The position numbers and the translations under genes were made by a program. From Pseudomonas sp. GD03858 (GTDB taxonomy: Bacteria > Pseudomonadota > Gammaproteobacteria > Pseudomonadales > Pseudomonadaceae), in assembly GCF_029840925.1 (NCBI RefSeq), contig NZ_JAOCDM010000013.1, positions 1 to 64,000 of the forward strand: a stretch of 64,000 bases of DNA. The letters are read 5' to 3'. The number at the start of each line of letters is the position of its first letter. The stretch's first letter is position 1. Shown one piece after another: positions 31,535 through 40,447 of the stretch. Under the pieces are notes generated by a model. That model was not told where the DNA came from and made no database searches. It saw nothing but the letters and a program-made list of their open reading frames with translations.

Positions 31535-32728
31535 TCAGCGCTCACGCATGAAGAACCCGGCCACGTACTTGCGGAAGGTCTCCAGACTCTTGAAGTCGGC
31601 ATAGCGCTTGAAGTTCTCGGCATCCGGTTCCGGGCCGATCGGCTGCGCCAGCAAGGACACCGAGAGCACCCGGTCCTGGTCCGAGGTCAGCACCAGTTCG
31701 TCCATCACCTGGCCACCGATCACCGGGCGGCGCATCAAGACCTTCACGCCCTTGCTCGCCATCCAGTCGATCAGCGACACCAGTGCCTTCAGTGGCTCGC
31801 GCTCCTCGTCGCGGTACACCGGGAACAGATGCCCACGTGACAGCACCGGCACGCTGGCCACATGGATCAACTCATAGAAATGGCTGCCGGCGGTAGCCGG
31901 CGAGTACAACGCCAGGGCCAACAGGGGGCCGCAAGCGCGGCTGCCGCCCCAGTACTGGTGGTGGCCCTGGAAGTCGAAGCCGTCCTCGCTGCGGTTGTTG
32001 AACAGTTTGCGCCCCTTGATCTGGTCGACGCAGTCGAGCAGCAGGCCATGCCGGCGGTGGTTGCCGAACACCGTGGCCTCGCGCAGGCGGGCCTTGAGCA
32101 TCATCATGTGCTTCATGTCCAGGCGGGTTTCCAGGTAGTTGCTGGCCGGTACCCGCTCGAGCAACGGATAGCGGCTGGCGACTCCGCGCAGCTCGGCGAA
32201 CTGGGCGGTAAGGTCTTTCTTCAGGTGGGTGGCGTAGACGTTCAGGCCGCTGACCTCGATCCATGTCAGCAGTAGCGAGAGCAGGCGCTGTTGTTCGCGC
32301 CGCTCGGCGGGATTGCGGGGGGCGCCCGCCGTTTCGCCGTCGCTGGCGCGGGGGTAGTCGCCAAGCAGGCGCAACGGCGTGTCCGGCGCGAGCCAGGACG
32401 CGGGCGGGGCCGTTTCCTCGGCCCGTTCGCCGGGCTCTCGCTCATCCTTGCTGAACGGACAGCCCTGGGTGTGTTCGGGCGTATCGGGGTTGTTGCGCAG
32501 GAACAACGTGCCGGTGCTGCCGTTCAACGACACGTTGAGCACCGGCAGCGCATCCTTGCGGCAATCGCAGGCCAGCCACTGGTTGGCGCTGCGCACCTTC
32601 ATCAGCCACTGGTTGGCCTGCAGCAGGCGCGGGCCAGTCAGGGTAGCGCTGGCGAAACCCTCCAGCAGTTGTTCTTCCGCCGGGGTCAGGCTGCGCACCA
32701 GGGCGCCGGTTTTTTCGATGATTCGCAT
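31535..32728 (-). CDS. conserved hypothetical protein, possibly DUF1173-like
   Basis: 397 residues from ATG 32728, with GGAG about 8 bases before it. An N-terminal Cys-rich motif (ACDCRKD about 53-59, then QGCPFSKDE) may bind zinc. The middle and C-terminal parts have SRYPLLERVPASNYLETR, VLMRRPVIGGQVMDEL and a final FMRER. The pattern recalls DUF1173 proteins common on integrative elements, with little certainty. No enzyme motif is recognised. Immediately upstream is a 12-copy heptamer array that may influence its expression. Confidence 0.55.
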   Translation of the reverse strand: MRIIEKTGALVRSLTPAEEQLLEGFASATLTGPRLLQANQWLMKVRSANQWLACDCRKDALPVLNVSLNGSTGTLFLRNNPDTPEHTQGCPFSKDEREPGERAEETAPPASWLAPDTPLRLLGDYPRASDGETAGAPRNPAERREQQRLLSLLLTWIEVSGLNVYATHLKKDLTAQFAELRGVASRYPLLERVPASNYLETRLDMKHMMMLKARLREATVFGNHRRHGLLLDCVDQIKGRKLFNNRSEDGFDFQGHHQYWGGSRACGPLLALALYSPATAGSHFYELIHVASVPVLSRGHLFPVYRDEEREPLKALVSLIDWMASKGVKVLMRRPVIGGQVMDELVLTSDQDRVLSVSLLAQPIGPEPDAENFKRYADFKSLETFRKYVAGFFMRER

Positions 32729-32743
32729 TGAGGGGCAGCTCCA

Positions 32744-32878
32744 AGCTACAAGCCTCAAGCTTCAAGCAAAGCCGCCCGGCTTTCAACTTGTAGCTTGAAG
32801 CTTGAAGCTTGAAGCTTGAAGCTTGAAGCTTGAAGCTTGAAGCTTGAAGCTTGAAGCTTGAAGCTTGAAGCTTGAAGC
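32744..32878. repeat. AGCTTGA heptamer array with inverted partner
   Basis: Twelve perfect tandem copies of AGCTTGA at 32792-32875 plus a partial copy. To the left, 32744-32766 carries the inverted form (AGCTACAAGCCTCAAGCTTC), and between them sits the hairpin AAAGCCG-CC-CGGCTTT (32768-32783). The array is 16 bases from the start of the gene at 32728. Seven-base units change length freely by slippage. Confidence 0.95.
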
Positions 32879-32885
32879 CTGCCGC

Positions 32886-33353
32886 TCAATCGCCGCCGAA
32901 CAGCTTGGCGGCGCGGGCGCGGATTTCCTCGGGGGTCAGGTCTTCCTTGTGGGTGGAGACGAACCACAGGTTGTTGAACGGATCTTTCAGCGTACCGCTG
33001 CGATCGCCGTAGAACTGGTCCTTCACCTCGCTGACCTGGCTGGCACCGGCGGCGATGGCCTGGGCGTAGACCTTGTCGCAATCCTCGACATACAGGTGCA
33101 GGCCGACGGCGGGATGTTCGATGGTCTGGCTCGGCTTGAGGCCGCCTTCCATGTCGCACGGGTCGCCGAGCATCAGCGATGAGTCGCCAATTTTCAGTTC
33201 GGCATGACCGACGCGCCCGTCGGGGCCTTCGAGGCGGAACATCTCCACCGCGCCGAACGCCTTCTTGTAGAACTCGATGGCCTTGGCGGCGTCCTTGATG
33301 CCCAGGTAGGGCGTGAGGCTGTGCTGGCCTTCGGGAATGGGTTTGACTGCCAT
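32886..33353 (-). CDS. VOC-superfamily (PhnB/glyoxalase-like) protein
   Basis: 155 residues with paired beta-alpha-beta-beta-beta modules: LTPYLGIKDAAKAIEFYKKA and GLHLYVEDCDKVYAQAIAAG. The segment DQFYGDRSGTLKDPFNNLW is typical of PhnB-like members. Metal ligands are not obviously complete, so catalytic activity is uncertain. ATG 33353 is preceded by AAAGGAG. It is monocistronic and ends at the heptamer array. Confidence 0.85.
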   Translation of the reverse strand: MAVKPIPEGQHSLTPYLGIKDAAKAIEFYKKAFGAVEMFRLEGPDGRVGHAELKIGDSSLMLGDPCDMEGGLKPSQTIEHPAVGLHLYVEDCDKVYAQAIAAGASQVSEVKDQFYGDRSGTLKDPFNNLWFVSTHKEDLTPEEIRARAAKLFGGD

Positions 33354-33489
33354 TTTCGTAAACTCCTTTCACGTGGGTTGTTGTTTGCAACATCCAGATG
33401 ATTAGAGTCGTTCACGCGGGTGGAAAATCGACAGTCGCGTTATATCGATTGTCTATAGAAAACCGCGTTCAGGCGCTGATGCGTTCAGG

Positions 33490-33604
33490 GTAGGAGCGGC
33501 CTTGTGTCGCGAAAGGGCCGCAACGCGGCCCCGGCGATCTTTGCTTTAACGCTGAAATCCTGGGGCCGCTCCGCGCCCCTTTCGCGACACAAGGCCGCTC
33601 CTAC
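33490..33604. repeat. REP pair, GTAGGAGCGGCC class
   Basis: GTAGGAGCGGCCTTGTGTCG on the left and CGACACAAGGCCGCTCCTAC on the right, with a spacer of about 45 bases. The rest of 33354-33624 is the VOC upstream region; no gene is seen there. Confidence 0.9.
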
Positions 33605-33624
33605 AGGGGGCGTGCATGGAGAGA

Positions 33625-35244
33625 TCAGAAGATGTAGTCGGTGGTCAGGAAGCTCGATTGCCGGTTGCGGATGATTTCACTGATCAGCTCCTTGTTCGCT
33701 TCCTGGAACTTGGTCGCCACCAGGGTACGGATGGAGAACACCCGCAACGCGTCATGCACCGACAGGGTGCCTTCGGCGCTGTTCTTGCGGCCATTGAACG
33801 GATAGGTGTCCGGCCCGCGCTGGCACTGGGCGTTGAGGTTGATGCGCCCGACCTGGTTGGCGAAGGTGTCGACCAGCGCGCCGATGGTCGCGGGATCGTT
33901 GCCGAACAGGCTCAGTTGCTGGCCGTAGTCGGAGTCGAGCACGTAGTCGACCACCGTCTGCAGGTCGCGGTACGGCACCACGGGTACCACCGGGCCGAAC
34001 TGCTCCTCATGATAGACCCGCATGTCCTGGCTCACCGGATACAGCAGGGCAGGGTAGAAGAACGATCCGCGGCTTTCTCCGCCACCTTCGTTGAGCACCC
34101 GCGCGCCCTTGGCCGTGGCATCCGCCACCAGGCCGTCGAGGTAGTCGATCTTGCCCGGCTCCGGCAGTGGCGTCAGCGCCACGCCTGGCTCCCAGGGCAT
34201 GCCGGGCTTGAGCGCGGCCAGCTTGCGCTGGAACTTGTCGAGGAAGGCCTCGACCACGTCCTCGTGCACGAACAGGATCTTCAGCGCGGTGCAGCGCTGG
34301 CCATTGAACGACAGCGAGCCGGTGACGGCTTCCTCGACGGCGTTGTCGAGGTCGACCTGGGGCAGCACGATGCCGGGATTCTTGGCGTCCAGACCCAGCG
34401 CGGCGCGCAGGCGGTGGGGGCGCGGGTGGAGTTTCTTCAGGTCGCTGGCGGCCTTGTGCGTGCCGATGAAGGCGAACACATCGACCTTGCCACTGGCCAT
34501 CAGCGCGCTGACGGTCTCGCGGCCGCGGCCGTAGATGACATTGATGACCCCGGCCGGGAAGCTGTCGCGGAACGCCTCGAGCAGAGGACGGATCAGCAGC
34601 ACGCCGAACTTGGCCGGCTTGAACACCACGGTATTGCCCATGATCAGCGCCGGGATCAGCGTGGTGAAGGTTTCGTTCAGCGGGTAGTTGTAAGGCCCCA
34701 TGCACAAGGCCACGCCCAGCGGCGCGCGACGAATCTGGCCGAGGGTGCCCTGTTCGAGCTCGAAGCGGCTGGAGCGGCGGTCGAGGTCCTTGAGGGCGTT
34801 GATGGTATCGACGATATAGTCGCAGGTGCGGTCGAACTCCTTTTCCGAGTCCTTGAGGTTCTTGCCGATTTCCCACATCAGCAGCTTGACCACGGCGCTG
34901 CGTTGCTCGCGCATGCGCGCCAGGAAGGCCTCGACATGCTGGATGCGTTCGGCCACGCGCATGGTCGGCCAGGCGCCGCGACCCTTGTCGTAGGCGGCGA
35001 CGGCGGCGTCGAGGGCGGTCAGCGCGGTGTCGGCATCGAGCAACGGGGCACTGCCGAGGATCACCTGCTGTTCGTCGCTGCCGTCCTTCAGCCAGATCGG
35101 GCTGCGGACGGTGGCCAGCGGCCCGTGCCATTGCCGCAGCTCGCCGCCGACCAGGTAGTCGCGCTGTTCCAGCGGTGGCCCCAGACGCCAGGCCTGGGGA
35201 ATATCTTCGGGCTTGGGAAACAGTGAGTCGAGCAGACGATCCAT
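33625..35244 (-). CDS. aldehyde dehydrogenase, NADP-glyceraldehyde-3-phosphate dehydrogenase type
   Basis: 539 residues. The ALDH fold is clear: PYNYPLNETFTTLIPALIMG (Asn in the oxyanion region), FKPAKFGVL, catalytic Cys in FNGQRCTALK, and EEQFGPVVPVVPY. It resembles the non-phosphorylating, GapN-like branch, which yields NADPH and 3-phosphoglycerate. The segment that usually reads ELGGKNP reads GLDAKNP here, so the usual general-base Glu is missing from its place; another residue must serve or the reaction differs. It is transcribed divergently from the GGDEF-EAL gene. Confidence 0.8.
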   Translation of the reverse strand: MDRLLDSLFPKPEDIPQAWRLGPPLEQRDYLVGGELRQWHGPLATVRSPIWLKDGSDEQQVILGSAPLLDADTALTALDAAVAAYDKGRGAWPTMRVAERIQHVEAFLARMREQRSAVVKLLMWEIGKNLKDSEKEFDRTCDYIVDTINALKDLDRRSSRFELEQGTLGQIRRAPLGVALCMGPYNYPLNETFTTLIPALIMGNTVVFKPAKFGVLLIRPLLEAFRDSFPAGVINVIYGRGRETVSALMASGKVDVFAFIGTHKAASDLKKLHPRPHRLRAALGLDAKNPGIVLPQVDLDNAVEEAVTGSLSFNGQRCTALKILFVHEDVVEAFLDKFQRKLAALKPGMPWEPGVALTPLPEPGKIDYLDGLVADATAKGARVLNEGGGESRGSFFYPALLYPVSQDMRVYHEEQFGPVVPVVPYRDLQTVVDYVLDSDYGQQLSLFGNDPATIGALVDTFANQVGRINLNAQCQRGPDTYPFNGRKNSAEGTLSVHDALRVFSIRTLVATKFQEANKELISEIIRNRQSSFLTTDYIF

Positions 35245-35443
35245 GGGTACCGCACCTCTCTAATCCGATGATGAAGCGTTTCAGCTTGCGAGCATGCGCC
35301 CGTCGGCTGAAAAACGCCAGTCTGGCGCAGGGGCGGCGACACGGCACCTGCCTCGGACCCATCGAGCGATGGACGGTACGAAATACCCTCAACATTGTGC
35401 GTCGAGCGCCGATAACCTCAGCATCGATCGCCAACGCCGACCT

Positions 35444-37669
35444 ATGACCTCCTTCCGATTCCCTGATGATGAGCAGCCGCCCAGCCGGGGAGCGTTGCAC
35501 CAAACCCTGAGTCGCCTGCTGCCAGTCGGCTTCGCCCTGATCGGCATCGGCCTTTCGGTCGCGCTCGGGCACCTTGACGCCCAGCGCGAGCGCAGCGAGC
35601 AACTGGGCAACCTGGCTGCCCGCCTGGCTGGGATACGCGGCGCGCTCGAGGCGCAACTGGGGGCGGCGTTCGGTGAGGCCGAGGGCATCGCCCAGCTGAT
35701 TGCCAGCGATGGCGCCATCAGCCCGGCACACTTTCACAGTATGGCCCGGGACGCCTTGCAGTCGGTGCCGTACATGCGCCACATCGCGCTGGCACCGGCG
35801 GATGTGATCAGTGACATCTATCCACTTGCCGGTAACGAACAGCTGATCGGGCTGGACTATCGGCAGCTGCCCGATCAGTTTCCCATGCTGCAGTCGGCCC
35901 GCGATCAGTTCCAGGCGGTCCTGGCCGGACCCTTGCCGATCCTGCAGGGCGGCCGGGCCCTCGTCTATAGGCGACCGGTGTTCGTCGCCGGCAAGCGCGG
36001 TGTGCAGTTCTACTGGGGCAACGTGTCGATCGTGACCGACATCGACCGGCTGCTGCTCAGCGCAGGCCTGCGCCCGGACACCGCCTTTGAACTGGCGGTG
36101 CGTGGCGGTGATGGCAAGGGCGCCGAGGGCAGCATGATCTGGGGCGACCCGCAGCTGTTCGACGACCCGCAGGTCAGCATGACCGTGGAAGTGCCCGGTG
36201 GCCTGTGGCAACTGGTGGCCGCGCCTCGGGGTGGCTGGTCGGGCCTGGACCTGTTCGCCTCGCCGCTGTTCCTGTTCGCCCTGAGCTGCACGGGGTTGTT
36301 CAGCCTGTTCGTCGCCCAGCTCAACCGCAAGCAGCACCTGCTCGAGCTGCGCAACCGTGAGCTGCGCCGCTACCAGGCACAGCTCGAGCGCCTGGCGCAC
36401 TACGACACCATCACCGGGCTGCCCAATCGGGTGCTGTTCCAGCAGCAACTGGGCCAGGCCATCGCCCAGGGCCACGGCCTGGCGGTGCTGTTGCTGGATA
36501 TCGATGGTTTCAAGCAAGTCAACGACAGCCTCGGCCATCCGCTGGGCGACCTGCTGCTGCAACAGGCCACCGCGCGCTTCCTGCAGGCGCTGGACAGCCA
36601 GGATCGTGTCTGCCGCCTGGGCGGCGACGAGTTCGTGTTCATGCTGCAGGGCACGCAAGGGCAGGTGAACCAGCAGGTCCGCACCCTGCTGCGCTGCCTG
36701 CAGCGGCCCTTCGACCTCAACGGCAACGCCGCCCTGGTCACCGGCAGCATCGGCGTGGCGTGGTGCCCGCGCCATGGCGAGGATGCCGATAGTCTGCTGC
36801 GCCACGCCGACACGGCCATGTACGCGGCGAAGGAAGCCGGGCGCGATGCCTGGCGAGCCTATCATCCGGACATGACCGAGCGCCTGCAGCAGCGCCTGGA
36901 GCTGGAGCGCAACCTGCGCCGGGCGCTGGAGCACAATGAGTTCGAGCTGTGGTACCAGCCCAAGGTCGATCTGTTCAGTGGTCAGTTGCAGGGGGTGGAA
37001 GCCCTGTTGCGCTGGCGTGATCCCCAGCATGGCCTGGTATCGCCTGGCGAGTTCATCCCCCTGGCCGAACGCACCGGGTTGATCATTCCGCTGGGTGAGC
37101 GGGTGCTGGAGCTGGCCTGCGCGCAGCTGGCCGAATGGCGCGCCAGCGGGGATGGGTGCGGTCCCTTGGCGATCAACGTCGCCGCCTTGCAGATCGAACG
37201 CAGCGACTACGTGACCAGCCTTGCCTGCGCCCTGGAACGCCATGACCTGCCGGCCAACCTGCTGGAGGTGGAGATCACCGAGAGCCTGCTGATGGAAAGC
37301 CAGCAGCAGGCCTGCGCGGTGCTGGCGCAGCTGCAGGGCATGGGCGTGGCCACGGCGGTCGACGACTTCGGCACCGGCTATTCGTCGCTGGCCTATCTGC
37401 GTGCGTTGCCGATCGACCACCTGAAGATCGACCGCGCCTTCATCAAGGACCTGCCGGGTGACGATGACGCGGTGGCCATCGCCCGGGCGATCATCGACCT
37501 GGGGCACGCCCTGGGCTTTCGCATCACCGCCGAAGGCATCGAGACCCAGGAACAGTACGATTTCCTGCGTCACGCCGGTTGCGACCAGGGCCAGGGTTTC
37601 CTGCTCGGACGACCGATGCCGGCCGAGGCGCTGCACCGCTGGCTGGTCGAAAACCACGCACGGCGCTAG
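35444..37669 (+). CDS. membrane GGDEF-EAL cyclic-di-GMP protein
   Basis: 741 residues from ATG 35444. A membrane helix (about 20-40), a CHASE-like periplasmic sensor (about 60-265), a second helix (about 268-290), then GGDEF (about 315-475) and EAL (about 490-735). The active site RLGGDEF is intact, as are the phosphodiesterase signatures GVEALLRW, DDFGTGYSSL and AEGIET. The Arg of the inhibitory RxxD site is replaced (DSQD), so product inhibition is unlikely. Either or both activities could operate. It stands next to the exopolysaccharide operon, which c-di-GMP could control, but the adjacency proves nothing. Confidence 0.9.
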   Translation: MTSFRFPDDEQPPSRGALHQTLSRLLPVGFALIGIGLSVALGHLDAQRERSEQLGNLAARLAGIRGALEAQLGAAFGEAEGIAQLIASDGAISPAHFHSMARDALQSVPYMRHIALAPADVISDIYPLAGNEQLIGLDYRQLPDQFPMLQSARDQFQAVLAGPLPILQGGRALVYRRPVFVAGKRGVQFYWGNVSIVTDIDRLLLSAGLRPDTAFELAVRGGDGKGAEGSMIWGDPQLFDDPQVSMTVEVPGGLWQLVAAPRGGWSGLDLFASPLFLFALSCTGLFSLFVAQLNRKQHLLELRNRELRRYQAQLERLAHYDTITGLPNRVLFQQQLGQAIAQGHGLAVLLLDIDGFKQVNDSLGHPLGDLLLQQATARFLQALDSQDRVCRLGGDEFVFMLQGTQGQVNQQVRTLLRCLQRPFDLNGNAALVTGSIGVAWCPRHGEDADSLLRHADTAMYAAKEAGRDAWRAYHPDMTERLQQRLELERNLRRALEHNEFELWYQPKVDLFSGQLQGVEALLRWRDPQHGLVSPGEFIPLAERTGLIIPLGERVLELACAQLAEWRASGDGCGPLAINVAALQIERSDYVTSLACALERHDLPANLLEVEITESLLMESQQQACAVLAQLQGMGVATAVDDFGTGYSSLAYLRALPIDHLKIDRAFIKDLPGDDDAVAIARAIIDLGHALGFRITAEGIETQEQYDFLRHAGCDQGQGFLLGRPMPAEALHRWLVENHARR

Positions 37670-37712
37670 GCAGCGCATTGCTCGCTTCGCCGGCAAGCCA
37701 TGCGCGGTACCT

Positions 37713-37750
37713 GTGGGAGCGGGTTCACCCGCGAACACCTGCGTGGCCGG
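37713..37750. repeat. REP element
   Basis: GTGGGAGCGGGTTCACCCGC followed by GAACACCTGCGTGGCCGG. It lies between the convergent GGDEF-EAL gene and the last gene of the exopolysaccharide operon. Confidence 0.8.
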
Positions 37751-37786
37751 TGCCAGGCACCGCTGCTCTCACAAGGGCCGCGTGGG

Positions 37787-38581
37787 TCAGGGACGCAGCG
37801 CGGCCATTGGCCTCTCGCTCTGCCCAAGGCTCGCATAGCCGACCCGCGGCACCTGGCCCAGGCGCTGCTCGACCAAGGCCAGCAACGACTCCCCGGTGGC
37901 CAGGTAGGCATCGCCGAAATCGTGCCCGCCCAGCGCGCTGGGATGGGCGACCACCTCCAGCACGCCATGCGCGGGCGCCAGGCCGGCCTTGAGGTCGGCC
38001 GGCGTGCAGACGAAGTCGGCGGTGCTCCCGGCGAGCTGGCGCAGACGGCGGTTGAGCAGGGTCTTGAACGCCCGCTTGAGTGGCCCGATGTTGTGCCCCA
38101 CATTGCGCGCCAGGCGCACCGGCACGCCCTGGCTGCGGGCGAAGCGGGCGACGATCGTGCCGACTGGCCAGATGTTGTGCACGTGCTGGTGCGAATCCAG
38201 ATGGCTGGGCATCAGGCCATGGTCCAGGCAGTGCTTCCACTGTGCTTCGAGTTCTTCTTCCACGGCCGCCTGCTCGCGACGGGACAGGCGCAGGGTGCGC
38301 TGCTTCAGGCGTAGGTCGAATTCGCCATGGGGCGCACAGAAGCGTGGCTCGGCAAGGATCGCCCGGCTCAGCGGGCGTCCGTAGGTCAGGTTGAAGTGCA
38401 GCCCGATCCGCCCCTTGAGCGTCGGTTGCCGGGCCAGCACGCAAGCGGCGGGGAAGGCCGGCATGTTGGCCATGGCAGTGGCCGAACTGATCAGGCCGGC
38501 CTGGAAGGCATGCAGGATGACCGCGTTGGTATGGGCGCTGAGGCCGAAATCGTCAGCGTTGACTATGACCTGGGACGGCAT
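37787..38581 (-). CDS. YdjC/ChbG-like carbohydrate deacetylase
   Basis: 264 residues from ATG 38581. Metal-site motifs of the family are present: VNADDFGLSAHTN near the start, GLHFNLTYG, and HLDSHQHVHN. Such enzymes remove acetyl groups from amino sugars. It is the last gene of the operon and overlaps the acyltransferase gene before it by 29 bases. Together with the polysaccharide deacetylase at 43656 it suggests that the polymer or its precursors contain N-acetyl sugars that are trimmed. Confidence 0.85.
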   Translation of the reverse strand: MPSQVIVNADDFGLSAHTNAVILHAFQAGLISSATAMANMPAFPAACVLARQPTLKGRIGLHFNLTYGRPLSRAILAEPRFCAPHGEFDLRLKQRTLRLSRREQAAVEEELEAQWKHCLDHGLMPSHLDSHQHVHNIWPVGTIVARFARSQGVPVRLARNVGHNIGPLKRAFKTLLNRRLRQLAGSTADFVCTPADLKAGLAPAHGVLEVVAHPSALGGHDFGDAYLATGESLLALVEQRLGQVPRVGYASLGQSERPMAALRP

Positions 38582-39719
38582 CGGGATGCTCCTGTGGCGG
38601 GGTGGGGGCGACAGTGCCAGGCGTGTGGGCGGTCCTGCGCAGGCGCGGCTTGAGCCATTGCCAGGCACGCAACGCCAGACCCAGCAGGACGCCGTCGAGG
38701 CGCCAGCTGTAGCTGCTCAGGCGCCACTGCTCGATCTGGCCGGTCATGCGTTCGAGAAGCTGATGGCTGGAGTTTTCCAGGCTGACCCGTGACGCGTCGA
38801 TCCACTTCCAGTCCTCGTCCAGACCCCAGTGAATCCATTCTTCGAGCAGCACGCGGCCGCTACCCAGGTCACGATGCTCGGGCACGAAGGCGAGGTTGTA
38901 GTCGTATACCCGGCCCCGTTCGAGCAGGCCCAGGCGGTAGCTGATGCAGCGTCCGTCCAGTTCGAGCAGCACCAGGCACACCAGGCCTTCGGCGGCCAGC
39001 GCGGTGAAGGCCTGGTACATCCACTGGCGCCGTTGCGTGCCGGAAAAGATGCCGACCTCGTCATCGCCTTTCCAGCTGACGGCTTCCACGGCACTGATGG
39101 CGTCGAGCAGTGCCGGCATGTTGCTGGCGTCGGCCATCACCCGGCGTACCCGAGCGCCGCAGGCGTCGATGCGCTTGCGTGCGCGGCGTAGCTTGTAGCG
39201 TGGATCGCCGCTGACTTCCTGGCGATCGCCCTCGTTGACGCGATGCACCGGCACGCGGCAGGTCAGGCGCTGCTGCCAGGTGGAACTGGCGCTGGCCCAC
39301 TGGCGCAGCCAGCCTTGGGTCTCGACGCTGTCCGGCACTTCGCTCAGCTGCAGCAGCGCGTGGGGCAGCCGCTTGCGGATGGCCTGCAGTACCTGCTCGG
39401 CGTACAGCGCCGGCAGGTCGATGAGCAGGGCGATACGGTCGCTCAGCGGGTAGCCCAGGTGACGCACCACCGGGGCGAACAGCGGCCCGAACGGTTCGCG
39501 GGCGCGTACCAGAGGCAGGCACAGGCACAGGCGCTCGTCCTGGTAGCCCAGCAGCACCTGCAGTTGCTGCCCCGGCTGCAGGACGGCCTCGGCGGCGCGC
39601 AGCCAGCCGAGGTGGTTGAATGGCGTGCTGCCGGGCAGGCGCTTGCGCAGCGCCTCGTACTCGGCGGCGGGGAAGTCGTGGGTGCGCAGCGAGGCGCACC
39701 ATTTCAGCTGCAAGGCCAT
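38553..39719 (-). CDS. GNAT/FemAB-like acyltransferase
   Basis: 388 residues. A C-terminal acetyltransferase fold (about 165-340) with KLRRARKRID, RCISYRLGLLERGRVYDYNL and EHRDLGSGRVLLEEW, as in the CelD/BcsL-like acyltransferases found in polysaccharide clusters. It would acetylate the sugar or a precursor. The basic C-terminal tail (KPRLRRTAHTPG) may contact the membrane. It follows the second GNAT gene by 4 bases. Confidence 0.75.
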   Translation of the reverse strand: MALQLKWCASLRTHDFPAAEYEALRKRLPGSTPFNHLGWLRAAEAVLQPGQQLQVLLGYQDERLCLCLPLVRAREPFGPLFAPVVRHLGYPLSDRIALLIDLPALYAEQVLQAIRKRLPHALLQLSEVPDSVETQGWLRQWASASSTWQQRLTCRVPVHRVNEGDRQEVSGDPRYKLRRARKRIDACGARVRRVMADASNMPALLDAISAVEAVSWKGDDEVGIFSGTQRRQWMYQAFTALAAEGLVCLVLLELDGRCISYRLGLLERGRVYDYNLAFVPEHRDLGSGRVLLEEWIHWGLDEDWKWIDASRVSLENSSHQLLERMTGQIEQWRLSSYSWRLDGVLLGLALRAWQWLKPRLRRTAHTPGTVAPTPPQEHPDAVPGHSQR

Positions 39720-39723
39720 GGGC

Positions 39724-40413
39724 TCAGGTCGCCGTGGTCGTGGAGGTGGCGGCCTCGGGCTTGCGCAGCGGCTCCAGGCGCGATTCGGTGTAGCGGCTTT
39801 CGCGGAAGAACTTCCAGCGACCGAACAGGCAATACACGTTCATGATCCGGCGTTGCTCCTGGTAGCCCATGCGCAGGTGCAGCTTGAGCGCGGGGATGTT
39901 GTGCTGCTCGCACACGTCCACCACCTTGGTGCAGCCCTTGGCGGCCATGGCTTTCCACAGCGCCAGTTGCAGGTCCACCGACAGTTCCGTGCCCCAGTAG
40001 CGGCGGATCAGCTCGCCGCCGAACTCGAAGAATTCGCCAGGCCCCACCGGGAACCAGCAGCCATAGTAGTGACGGTCGTGATAGTGGCGGTTGCTGCCCC
40101 AGATGAACGCCACGGCATCGTTGTCGTCGTCGAGGAACATCAGCCCGGTGTGGCCCTCGGCGGCCAGCTCGCGCATGGTTTCCACCCGGTCGCCGAAGTG
40201 GCGGGCGAAGGCCTTTACGTTATGCGCGGTGATGGTCTCGATGCGCAACGGACCGTAGGGCTTCAAGCGGTGGGGTGGGACCGGGCTCACCAGGTCGCGC
40301 TCCATCCACAGCAGCTCCCAGTGGTAGAAGACATAGTGCCTGAAGGCGCTACCGAGGGTTTCGCGCAGTCCCTTGCGCTTGATGCGATCCTGGATCTTGG
40401 TCAATGCAGTCAT
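39724..40413 (-). CDS. GNAT-family acetyltransferase
   Basis: 229 residues with GNAT elements: TGLMFLDDDNDAVAFIWGSN, and VCEQHNIPALKLHLRMGYQE near the acetyl-CoA site. No signal peptide. The Thr-rich end (ATSTTTAT) is not conserved in type. It lies 34 bases after the glycosidase-like gene and probably decorates the polymer together with the next acyltransferase. Confidence 0.8.
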   Translation of the reverse strand: MTALTKIQDRIKRKGLRETLGSAFRHYVFYHWELLWMERDLVSPVPPHRLKPYGPLRIETITAHNVKAFARHFGDRVETMRELAAEGHTGLMFLDDDNDAVAFIWGSNRHYHDRHYYGCWFPVGPGEFFEFGGELIRRYWGTELSVDLQLALWKAMAAKGCTKVVDVCEQHNIPALKLHLRMGYQEQRRIMNVYCLFGRWKFFRESRYTESRLEPLRKPEAATSTTTAT

Positions 40414-40447
40414 GGTGCCTCCTGGGAATGGCAGGTCGAGGTGCGTC

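Noticed and set aside
32755..33393. Alternative longer frame across the VOC gene and heptamer array
   Set aside because: It reads the heptamers as repeated Ser/Phe/Lys/Leu/Gln and lacks domain similarity; the VOC gene in another frame is clear.
35444..37669. Treating the GGDEF-EAL protein as part of the exopolysaccharide operon
   Set aside because: It is on the opposite strand and separated by a REP element; any link through c-di-GMP is only possible, not shown.
34007..37738. Very long open frame on the minus strand opposite the GGDEF-EAL gene
   Set aside because: A by-product of high GC content. The plus-strand protein has clear domains and the minus frame shows low-complexity Gln/His/Arg-rich sequence.
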